5,953 nucleotides of DNA, taken from Blastocatellia bacterium. Its GTDB lineage: Bacteria; Acidobacteriota; Blastocatellia; Pyrinomonadales; Pyrinomonadaceae. Positions within the stretch are counted from its first letter, which is position 1, and every line of letters begins with the position of its first letter. This document shows positions 1 through 5,953 of the stretch, piece by piece. The stretch covers positions 1 to 5,953 of the forward strand of contig PSRF01000324.1 in assembly GCA_003175865.1 (NCBI GenBank). Direction: 5' to 3'. Position numbers and translations under genes: made by a program. The notes under the pieces are model-generated. The model was given only the letters and a program-made list of their open reading frames with translations. It was not told the origin of the DNA and searched no databases.

Positions 1-64
1 TTTATGTCTGTGAAAATCTTTGCAGTCGGTTGATGAAGAAGTAAACATCGACGAGTATTACAGA

Positions 65-93
65 TTGCACTGGCAGATAGTTTTCATTAAAGT
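65..93 (+). promoter_or_regulatory. weak sigma70-like promoter candidate for the kinase gene
   Basis: TTGCAC at 65-70 and TAAAGT at 88-93 are separated by exactly 17 bases. They match the -35 and -10 consensus at only 3/6 and 4/6 positions. The pair lies about 50 bases upstream of the kinase start, a sensible place for a promoter. Boxes this weak arise often by chance, so this is only a candidate. Nothing else convincing was seen in the 141-base leader. Confidence 0.2.
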
Positions 94-131
94 GATGACC
101 CCGGTTCACGTCATATCGTCCATAAGTCTTC

Positions 132-137
132 AGGAGG
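132..137 (+). promoter_or_regulatory. Shine-Dalgarno site of the kinase gene
   Basis: A perfect AGGAGG lies 4 bases before the ATG at 142. The spacing is on the short side but workable, and the site supports this ATG as the start. The kinase glycine loop begins about 20 residues later, as expected for a kinase with a short N-terminal lead. Confidence 0.8.
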
Positions 138-141
138 CATC

Positions 142-3100
142 ATGAATTCAGCCGAGCCCCAACGGACACTCTTGCACTACCGCCTTTTGAACAAAATTGA
201 TAGCGGAGGAATGGGCGAGGTCTACAGAGCAGAAGACACTAAGCTTGGCCGGACTGTAGCCATCAAACTCTTGCTGCCCGATGTAAACCAGGATTCAATG
301 GCCCGTCGTCGCTTTCTTCAGGAGGCGCAATCCGCCTCTGCACTAAACCATCCAAACATCGTCACCATCTACGCGATTGAACAGGCCGACAGTCTCGACT
401 TCATTGTGATGGAGTTTGTCGAAGGTCGAAGTCTCAAAACTATTATTGAACACGACGGTGCGCTTCCACTCGCCCGACTTCTGGAAATCGCGATTCAGAC
501 TACCGACGCGTTGGATGCCGCCCATGAAATGAACCTAATCCATCGCGATATCAAATCGGCAAACATACTAGTGACCGCGCGGGGTCAGGCAAAGGTTCTC
601 GATTTCGGACTCGCGAAGATAGTGCGAACTATGGCTGACAGCGTGGACCAGGATGCACTGACATTGCAGAACCTGACTGGGGAAGGAACGGTACTGGGCA
701 CAGCAGCTTACATGTCCCCGGAACAAACACTCGGGCAAGTTCTCGATCACCGTTCCGATCTCTTTTCGCTTGGTTGTGTGCTTTATGAAGCCGCGACTCG
801 TTCGCAGCCCTTTGGAGGACCGAGCATTCTCTCGATCATGCACTCGATTGCTACATCTGATCCCCCAGCACCGAGTCGTGTACGGCCGGAGTTGCCGCGT
901 GAATTTGATTTGATTGTTGAGCGTGCACTCGCCAAGAACAAAGAGAACCGATATGCGTCAGCTGCTGAGATGGGTGAAGCCCTGCGCGCCTTACGCACCA
1001 GCCTCACGTCAGAATGGCGCGGCGGTCCAATTGTTTACGACAAAGATTTGATTCAACCTTCCGTAACTCCCTTCGTTGGGAGAGGCCCGGAACTGTCGAG
1101 GCTGGACACCTATTTAGATCAGGTAATGGACGGTACAGGTCGCGTCGTCTTTATTACTGGTGAGCCAGGAATCGGGAAGACGTCGCTCTCAGATGAGTTT
1201 CTTCGTCGAGCCCGCTCTCAGTTTCCAAGTCTATCCATCGCTCGCGGAAGGTGTGTCGAGCAGTACGGAACGGGTGAAGCGTATTTGCCATTCCTTGACG
1301 CACTCAGTGGATTACTCGATGGACCTGCGCGTGATCGGCTGGCGACAATCATGCGAACGTCTGCGCCAACGTGGTGTTCTCAACTGCCTGCTGCGTTTTC
1401 ATCAACCGGAGCGATCGAAACACTCCAACAAGAGACAATCGGTGCAACCAAGGAACGTATGATGCGCGAACTCGGTGACGCTTTAGGTGTGTTCGCGACA
1501 ACGTCACCAATAGTGCTCTTACTTGAGGATTTACACTGGGCAGATCCGTCAAGTGCTGACCTGTTACGACATCTTTGCCAGCGAATCGCTAATCAGCGAA
1601 TTTTGATTGCCGGCACGTTTAGACCAGAAGACGTTGAACGCAGCAATCATCCGCTGAAGGGGTATAAAGCGGAGATGCAGGCACACAAGTTGTGTGAAGA
1701 GATTGCGCTCGATTCACTGAGTCCCACTCACATTCAAGATTTCCTAAACGTTACGTTTTCTCCGCATGAGTTTCCTTCCGAGTTCGCTATTCAAATTCAT
1801 GAGAAGACCGAAGGTCACCCGCTATTCGCGACGAGTCTCTTGCAGTATCTACATGAACGCGGCGACATCGCAAAAACCAACGAGCACTGGTCATTGAGCC
1901 GCCCGTTGTCAGAAATGGAACTCGAGGCGCCAGAGAGTGTCCGCAGCATGATCAGTCGTCAGGTGGATGCTTTAGGAGAACAGGAAAGACGTGCGCTGCA
2001 GTTCGCTAGCGTCGAGGGCCAGGAGTTTTTGTCGACGGTAGTTGCCGCATTACTGGGAATGGACGAAGTTGATGTGGAGGAGCTACTCGCGCGAGTTGAG
2101 AAAACACATCGATTGATTGTCACTATCAGTGAAGATGAGTTGCCTGATGGCTCACTCGCTACTCGGTATCGATTTGCACATGCGCTCTACCAGAATTTCC
2201 TTTACGACGATTTAGTAACTAAACGAAGAGTCATGCTGCATTTCCAGGCGGGCGAGCAGTTGGTTAAGCATTACGGTAAGCGTGCGCCTCACATCGCCGC
2301 CCAACTTGCGTTGCACTTCGAGCGAGGGCGCGATTTTCCACGTGCTGTCGAATTTCTGATCCATGCCGGCGACAACGCATTAACTCTTTACGGTAATGAT
2401 GAAGCTTATGGTTATTACACCAGAGCGTTGACGTTGGCTGACAAACTTGCGGATGAGTCGAAGTCGGATGTACTGATGACGCTGTATCGGAAACGCGGTG
2501 GCGCAAACATGGCGCTTAGTCGCTTCGGTCAGTCGGCTGATGACTACATTGCAATGCTAAAGCACGTCGCGAAGGATGATTGGGAAAGCCGCGCTGCCGG
2601 CCTGAATGCTCTCGCTACGACTCTGTTTTTCGCGCATCGCGTGAAAGATATGGAAGAACGTTCGGTTGAGGCGCTGGAAGCCGCAAAGCAGGCTCGGAGC
2701 GAGACCCTCCGATTGGACACGATGTGTTTGATGGCCTTGAGTCACCTCTGTTGGGGAGAACTTGCCGCCGCCAAACCAATTCTCGACGATGTGATCGTCA
2801 GTGCGCGCGCTATCGATTACAAGCCTGCACTGTTGTCGGGATTGACCTGGCGCGGCTGTCTTTACTTCTTTCAAACTGAATATGAGCGAACGCTCGAATG
2901 TGAACACGAAGCTCGACAACTTGCGTCTCAACTACGCGATGGATTCTGTATGCTGACTTCGATGTTCTTCTACGGTTTGTCGCAAGCCAATCTTGGTCGT
3001 ATGTCCGCAGGTATCGCCACACTTGAGTCTGCAATCGCAATGGCTAGTCGGAACGGAGATCGATTCTGGTTTCCGCGAATGCCCAACTGCATCGGCTGGA

Positions 3101-3759
3101 TGCACCGCGAGCTTGAAGATTTCGAAGGTGCTTTCAAATATGATCAGGAAGGTTTGCAAGTCGCGCGTCAGTTTCACGTGCTCGAAGCTGAAGCAAACTC
3201 GCTAATCAATCTGGGGATCGATCACTCGTACGAGGGCAAATCTGAAGAAACAGTTTCAGCGTTTGAAGCAACTCGCGACATCTTCGAACGAGATGCATGG
3301 TTCCGCTGGCGTTACAACATCCGACTTGAAGCAGCGACCGCATGGCACTGGTTAAGACAAGGCAACCTTGAAAAGGCATCGGAGTTTGCACAGCGGCTAC
3401 TGGATACAGCTACCGAGTATGAAGTGCACAAGTACATTGCGGAGGCTTACCGTTTGAAGGCTCGAATCGCGCTTGCCGCCAAAGATCAAACCGCGGCGAC
3501 AACTGAATTCAATAATGCACTTGCTGAGCTTGAACGTTATCCCGCGCCACTTGTAACGTGGCGAACGTGCGCTGATGTAGGCCGGCTTGAGGAATCGCGT
3601 GGTAATCCTGAGGCAGCGCAAACTGCCTTTGCGAGAGCCTACAAGATCGTTGAAATGATCGCTGCAAACGTGACGGATGAAAACTTGCGCTTAAACTTTT
3701 TGAATTCTGATGTGGTGAGTCAGGTCAAGACTGGTGCAACAGAGGTCGCTGGTTCCTGA
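142..3759 (+). CDS. Ser/Thr protein kinase fused to an AAA/STAND-type ATPase and a TPR array
   Basis: A 1205-residue protein, probably cytosolic, with no signal peptide or membrane segment seen. Residues 13-285 are a complete Hanks-type kinase: glycine loop around G22-G25, VAIK lysine K42, helix-C glutamate E61, catalytic HRD 134-136 with N141, DFG 154-156, a Thr-rich activation segment (T174, T179, T183, T187), YMSPEQ 190-195, and D206 and R270 of the later subdomains. All catalytic residues are present, so it should be active and may autophosphorylate. From about residue 309 (FVGR) a P-loop ATPase follows, with Walker A GEPGIGKTS at 340-348 and Walker B LLLED 459-463 running into HWAD, as in AAA_16 modules of LAL regulators and some adenylate cyclases. 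From about 720 to 1190 the chain is helical TPR-like repeats, ending in a NVTDENLR-type tail common in such proteins. There is no output DNA-binding or cyclase domain, so signalling is probably through phosphorylation gated by ligand or partner binding to the ATPase/TPR part (inference). Substrates are unknown. Confidence 0.96.
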   Translation: MNSAEPQRTLLHYRLLNKIDSGGMGEVYRAEDTKLGRTVAIKLLLPDVNQDSMARRRFLQEAQSASALNHPNIVTIYAIEQADSLDFIVMEFVEGRSLKTIIEHDGALPLARLLEIAIQTTDALDAAHEMNLIHRDIKSANILVTARGQAKVLDFGLAKIVRTMADSVDQDALTLQNLTGEGTVLGTAAYMSPEQTLGQVLDHRSDLFSLGCVLYEAATRSQPFGGPSILSIMHSIATSDPPAPSRVRPELPREFDLIVERALAKNKENRYASAAEMGEALRALRTSLTSEWRGGPIVYDKDLIQPSVTPFVGRGPELSRLDTYLDQVMDGTGRVVFITGEPGIGKTSLSDEFLRRARSQFPSLSIARGRCVEQYGTGEAYLPFLDALSGLLDGPARDRLATIMRTSAPTWCSQLPAAFSSTGAIETLQQETIGATKERMMRELGDALGVFATTSPIVLLLEDLHWADPSSADLLRHLCQRIANQRILIAGTFRPEDVERSNHPLKGYKAEMQAHKLCEEIALDSLSPTHIQDFLNVTFSPHEFPSEFAIQIHEKTEGHPLFATSLLQYLHERGDIAKTNEHWSLSRPLSEMELEAPESVRSMISRQVDALGEQERRALQFASVEGQEFLSTVVAALLGMDEVDVEELLARVEKTHRLIVTISEDELPDGSLATRYRFAHALYQNFLYDDLVTKRRVMLHFQAGEQLVKHYGKRAPHIAAQLALHFERGRDFPRAVEFLIHAGDNALTLYGNDEAYGYYTRALTLADKLADESKSDVLMTLYRKRGGANMALSRFGQSADDYIAMLKHVAKDDWESRAAGLNALATTLFFAHRVKDMEERSVEALEAAKQARSETLRLDTMCLMALSHLCWGELAAAKPILDDVIVSARAIDYKPALLSGLTWRGCLYFFQTEYERTLECEHEARQLASQLRDGFCMLTSMFFYGLSQANLGRMSAGIATLESAIAMASRNGDRFWFPRMPNCIGWMHRELEDFEGAFKYDQEGLQVARQFHVLEAEANSLINLGIDHSYEGKSEETVSAFEATRDIFERDAWFRWRYNIRLEAATAWHWLRQGNLEKASEFAQRLLDTATEYEVHKYIAEAYRLKARIALAAKDQTAATTEFNNALAELERYPAPLVTWRTCADVGRLEESRGNPEAAQTAFARAYKIVEMIAANVTDENLRLNFLNSDVVSQVKTGATEVAGS

Positions 3760-3792
3760 AGCCTTCCACAGATTATATCGATTACCACACAC

Positions 3793-3889
3793 TCAATTGG
3801 AGAACCGCGAGCGATAGCTACCGGATGCCATCAGCCTCTGAAGTTGACTGGATACATCCGGTCGCTATCGCTCGCGGTTCTCCAGTTGA
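3793..3889. repeat. long near-perfect inverted repeat (35-bp arms, 27-base loop)
   Basis: The left arm 3793-3827 and right arm 3855-3889 are reverse complements apart from two positions (T3797 against G3885, and T3819 against C3863). The core of the arm reads GAACCGCGAGCGATAGC. The loop is 3828-3854. As RNA this would fold into a very stable hairpin 33 bases after the kinase stop codon. It is not followed by a T-run, so it is not a classical intrinsic terminator, though it could stop 3' exonucleases or attenuate readthrough into the desaturase. The length and symmetry also fit a small non-autonomous mobile element or dispersed genomic palindrome. No flanking target duplication is clear. Confidence 0.9.
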
Positions 3890-3898
3890 TCCTCAACT
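3884..3898. repeat. short hairpin overlapping the right foot of the long palindrome
   Basis: AGTTGA (3884-3889) and TCAACT (3893-3898) form a perfect 6-bp stem with a 3-base loop. It uses bases that also form the base of the long inverted repeat, so the two structures are mutually exclusive there. A further CTTCG/CGAAG palindrome (3897-3908) overlaps its right side. Function is unknown. Confidence 0.5.
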
Positions 3899-4006
3899 TC
3901 GCTCGAAGCTCGTACTTGACAATATGACTTGTGCGTGGCGGGCCTGGATTTTGTAAAAATCTCTTCAGTTCTGCGGATAGTCCGACAATGATTACGAAAC
4001 TCCCAC

Positions 4007-4033
4007 TGTTGCTTTGTCGTCTTTAAAGCAACA
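4007..4033 (+). promoter_or_regulatory. hairpin abutting the desaturase Shine-Dalgarno site
   Basis: TGTTGCTTT (4007-4015) pairs perfectly with AAAGCAACA (4025-4033), a 9-bp stem extended inward by a G-U pair (4016/4024), with a 7-base loop 4017-4023. The last stem base, A4033, is the first base of the AAGGAGG ribosome binding site. The structure would sit right against the ribosome landing site in the mRNA and could modulate translation or mRNA stability. There is no T-run after it, so a terminator is unlikely. The stem is seen directly; the regulatory role is inference. Confidence 0.5.
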
Positions 4034-4039
4034 AGGAGG
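4033..4039 (+). promoter_or_regulatory. Shine-Dalgarno site deciding the desaturase start
   Basis: AAGGAGG ends 9 bases before the ATG at 4049, an ideal distance. An in-frame TTG at 4040 immediately follows the site with no spacer, which rules it out as the start and makes the protein 252 rather than 255 residues. Confidence 0.88.
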
Positions 4040-4048
4040 TTGGCTCGG

Positions 4049-4807
4049 ATGAAAGCAAATGCAATCTACGGTTTGATTGTCGGGGCCCTCATCTTTATCC
4101 CGCTCGAACGACTATTTGCACTTCGTAAGAGTCAAGCCATCTTTCGACGCGGCTGGTTCACCGACGTACTGCACTTCCTCTTCACGCGTTCGCTGGCTGA
4201 TGTGTTCACTTTTGTATTCGTCGGCAGCTTAATTCTTCTCTTCCACTGGATCGTCAACGCTGATTTTCAGTCCGCAGTAGCATCACAGAACCGCGGGCTC
4301 CAATTCCTTGAAGCGGTTACAGTGGCAAATGTTGGCGGTTATTTTGGACATCGACTCTCTCACGAGGTGCCGTTCTTGTGGCGTTTTCATTCAATTCATC
4401 ACAGCATCAGTGAGATGGATTGGCTTGCAGCCGCCCGAGTCCATCCTTTGGACCAGATCGTTACGAAGGCTCTAACTCTCGTTCCACTCTACGTCCTCGG
4501 TTTTAGCAAAGCGACGTTCGGCGCATATATCGGATTGGCTACTGTCCACGCAGTTTTCATTCACGCGAATGTGCGCTTCAAGTTTGGACCACTCAGATGG
4601 CTGATTGGATCACCGGAGTTTCATCATTGGCATCACAGCGCAGATCCTGAAGCTTACAACAAGAATTATGCAGGTGAGTTGCCTCTGTTGGACTTGATAT
4701 TTGGAACTTACTACCTGCCGCGTAATCGCATGCCTGCAAAGTACGGCGTCTCAGAACCAGTGCCGCTGGGATATCTGGGTCAGATGCTCCATCCGTTTCG
4801 TTCATAA
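4049..4807 (+). CDS. fatty acid hydroxylase / sterol desaturase family membrane protein
   Basis: A 252-residue integral membrane di-iron oxidase-like protein. The histidine signature of the family is complete: HRLSH at 101-105 (HX3H), HSIHH at 114-118 (HX2HH) and HHWHH at 192-196, with further histidines at 132, 167 and 172 that may complete the metal shell. These residues are expected to hold two irons at the cytosolic face and use O2 and electrons to hydroxylate or desaturate a lipid. Hydrophobic stretches lie near 5-24, 38-67 and 140-175, the usual layout around the histidine clusters. Length is normal for bacterial members. The substrate (sterol, hopanoid, carotenoid, fatty acid or ether lipid) cannot be told from sequence, and no lipid-biosynthesis neighbour helps. 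It stands alone on the + strand, converges with the DUF3592 gene, and its TAA is two bases before a REP palindrome. Confidence 0.94.
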   Translation: MKANAIYGLIVGALIFIPLERLFALRKSQAIFRRGWFTDVLHFLFTRSLADVFTFVFVGSLILLFHWIVNADFQSAVASQNRGLQFLEAVTVANVGGYFGHRLSHEVPFLWRFHSIHHSISEMDWLAAARVHPLDQIVTKALTLVPLYVLGFSKATFGAYIGLATVHAVFIHANVRFKFGPLRWLIGSPEFHHWHHSADPEAYNKNYAGELPLLDLIFGTYYLPRNRMPAKYGVSEPVPLGYLGQMLHPFRS

Positions 4808-4809
4808 TT

Positions 4810-4839
4810 GTAGGGGCGGCACTCGGTGGTCGCCCCTAG
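4810..4839 (+). repeat. left REP palindrome
   Basis: After the GTAG head, TAGGGGCG (4811-4818) pairs with CGCCCCTA (4831-4838). The stem is extended by a G-U (4819/4830) and a C-G pair (4820/4829), leaving an 8-base loop 4821-4828. It starts two bases after the desaturase stop and may serve as its 3' end structure, though no T-run follows. Confidence 0.8.
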
Positions 4840-4885
4840 TCTTAAGTACCTCAACGATTCCGATAGGAGTTATCAGGATTCAAAC

Positions 4886-4916
4886 AGGGGGTGGCCACGG
4901 AGCGCGCCACCCCTAC
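4886..4916 (-). repeat. right REP palindrome, overlapping the DUF3592 stop
   Basis: GGGGTGGC (4888-4895) pairs with GCCACCCC (4906-4913), plus a G-U pair (4887/4914), around a 10-base loop 4896-4905. The GTAG head reads on the minus strand at 4916-4913, and its TAG is the stop codon of the DUF3592 gene. Confidence 0.8.
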
Positions 4917-5374
4917 ATTAAATACGCTAAAAGAAACAACACGCCCACCAACAAACAGACGCACGCCGAGGCTACCACAACGTAGAGTATCCAACGTGAC
5001 GTAAGGACTAAGTAGGATTCACCAGGCGCTTCCGGATTGTAATGAATGGTTACCTCATCTGGAAACGACGCAGCTTTTTTTTGTGCCCACTTGAGCGTGT
5101 TGCGCTGAGGGAGTTGTATGCGTATCGGGTGGATAGCGTTATTGACGAAGTCTTGGCCGTTGACCCGGTAAGAATATTTGACCAACGGCGCATGACGAAA
5201 TGCAGGTGGTCCGCCGGTCGCAACGCTTGGCTGATAAGTGCCGCGCTCGACAACTTTGCCAATGGTTGTTTTCCAGTGCGCGAAAGCTGCTCGATTTTTC
5301 AGCTGCTTGAAACCAGTCCACAGGCCTACAGCGCCCAGCAATAAACCAAATATGCCTGCAATGAGATTTTCCAT
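4913..5374 (-). CDS. DUF3592 domain membrane protein
   Basis: A 153-residue protein from the ATG at 5374, of unknown function. It has a hydrophobic segment at each end (about 4-22 and 128-152) and a roughly 100-residue soluble domain between them. That domain carries DUF3592 hallmarks: a VKYSYRVNG strand pair after a Pro-rich turn, a conserved Ala-rich stretch, then VTIHYNPEAPGESYLV with the YNPxxP motif at 112-117. The two-helix hairpin topology suggests the domain is exposed on one side of the membrane. A TTG at 5389 in the same frame would give 158 residues and directly abuts the stop of the upstream peptidase. The ATG is preferred because its hydrophobic helix follows at once, and the nearby AGG is a weak ribosome site either way. 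It is probably co-transcribed with the peptidase. Its TAG stop comes from a REP palindrome. A run of eight A residues (coding strand, 5082-5075) lies mid-gene. Confidence 0.85.
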   Translation of the reverse strand: MENLIAGIFGLLLGAVGLWTGFKQLKNRAAFAHWKTTIGKVVERGTYQPSVATGGPPAFRHAPLVKYSYRVNGQDFVNNAIHPIRIQLPQRNTLKWAQKKAASFPDEVTIHYNPEAPGESYLVLTSRWILYVVVASACVCLLVGVLFLLAYLM

Positions 5375-5389
5375 GAGACCTATTCGCAA

Positions 5390-5953
<564 letters not shown>

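Larger units (their letters stand above)
3760..4048. other. 289-bp intergenic region rich in inverted repeats
   Basis: No supported gene lies between the kinase stop and the desaturase start. The stretch holds a long inverted repeat (3793-3889), smaller palindromes overlapping its right end (3884-3908), and a hairpin directly before the desaturase ribosome binding site (4007-4033). The desaturase promoter must lie here unless transcription reads through from the kinase, but I cannot place it with confidence. Confidence 0.8.
4810..4916. repeat. REPIN-like element: two inverted GTAG-headed REP palindromes
   Basis: The left end begins GTAGGGGCGGCAC (4810-4822) and the right end, read on the minus strand from 4916, begins GTAGGGGTGGCGC: 11 of 13 bases match, with two transitions. 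Each end is a GTAG tetranucleotide followed by its own palindrome, which is the hallmark of REP elements; an inverted pair about 100 bp long is a REPIN. Such elements are moved by RAYT (Y1-type) transposases encoded elsewhere in the genome; none is present here. The 47-base spacer (4840-4886) has a weak hairpin of its own (GATA 4862-4865 with TATC 4871-4874). The element fills the gap between two convergent genes and could act as a two-way transcription barrier. Family identity is inferred from structure. Confidence 0.75.

Noticed and set aside
1..44. Possible tail of an upstream + strand gene
   Set aside because: Frames stay open only to stops at 31-33 and 42-44, giving 10-13 residues with no recognisable signature. 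This is too short to tell from chance.
2557..2931. Open frame of 124 residues antisense to the kinase TPR region
   Set aside because: It lies wholly inside a well-supported gene, has low-complexity unfamiliar composition and no ribosome site. The same applies to the other antisense frames in the kinase gene.
3794..3888. CRISPR repeat pair
   Set aside because: There are only two copies, in inverted orientation, with a single 27-base loop between them. A CRISPR array needs direct repeats.
3916..3921. Perfect TTGACA as a -35 box for the desaturase
   Set aside because: No acceptable -10 box lies 16-18 bases downstream; that stretch is GC-rich. The A/T-rich stretch at 3947-3960 is too far away.
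4040..4048. TTG start giving a desaturase three residues longer
   Set aside because: It directly follows AAGGAGG with no spacer, whereas the ATG at 4049 is at the ideal distance.
4810..4839. Left palindrome as a classical intrinsic terminator
   Set aside because: The stem is strong but no T-run follows on either strand, and the GTAG head plus inverted partner copy fit a REP element better. A secondary role in termination is still possible.
5075..5082. Run of eight T on the + strand (eight A in the DUF3592 coding strand) as a slippage or frameshift site
   Set aside because: The DUF3592 frame is intact and its motifs continue on both sides in one frame, so no programmed shift is needed. The run could vary in length between strains, but nothing here shows it.

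Overview
This window looks like chromosomal DNA of a free-living bacterium with mid-range GC. The best guess is an Acidobacteriota lineage, perhaps Blastocatellia-like. This rests on the style of the genes (a large cytosolic Ser/Thr kinase fused to an ATPase and TPR array, a DPP-IV-like S9 peptidase, a sterol-desaturase-like oxidase) and on palindromic intergenic repeats; no marker gene is present, so the taxonomy is inference. No phage, plasmid, CRISPR, tRNA or rRNA features were seen.

Layout: 1-141 is a leader with a Shine-Dalgarno site. A 1205-residue protein kinase / P-loop ATPase / TPR protein follows on the + strand (142-3759). The 289-bp gap 3760-4048 holds a long, nearly perfect inverted repeat (3793-3889), smaller overlapping inverted repeats, and a hairpin abutting the Shine-Dalgarno site of the next gene. 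A 252-residue fatty acid hydroxylase/sterol desaturase family membrane protein is encoded at 4049-4807 (+). It converges on a minus-strand pair: a DUF3592 membrane protein (4913-5374) and, upstream of it in transcription order, the 3' end of an S9 (DPP-IV-like) serine peptidase (5390-5953, cut by the window edge).

The convergent junction (4808-4916) is filled by two inverted copies of a GTAG-headed palindrome, which fits a REPIN (paired REP elements mobilised by RAYT transposases). The stop codon of the DUF3592 gene lies inside the GTAG of one copy. The peptidase and DUF3592 genes are probably co-transcribed: they share a reading frame and are separated by a single TAA. The kinase and the desaturase have no evident functional link. 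The most noteworthy signals are the three kinds of intergenic palindrome and the kinase-ATPase-TPR architecture; I see no convincing complete new multi-gene system.
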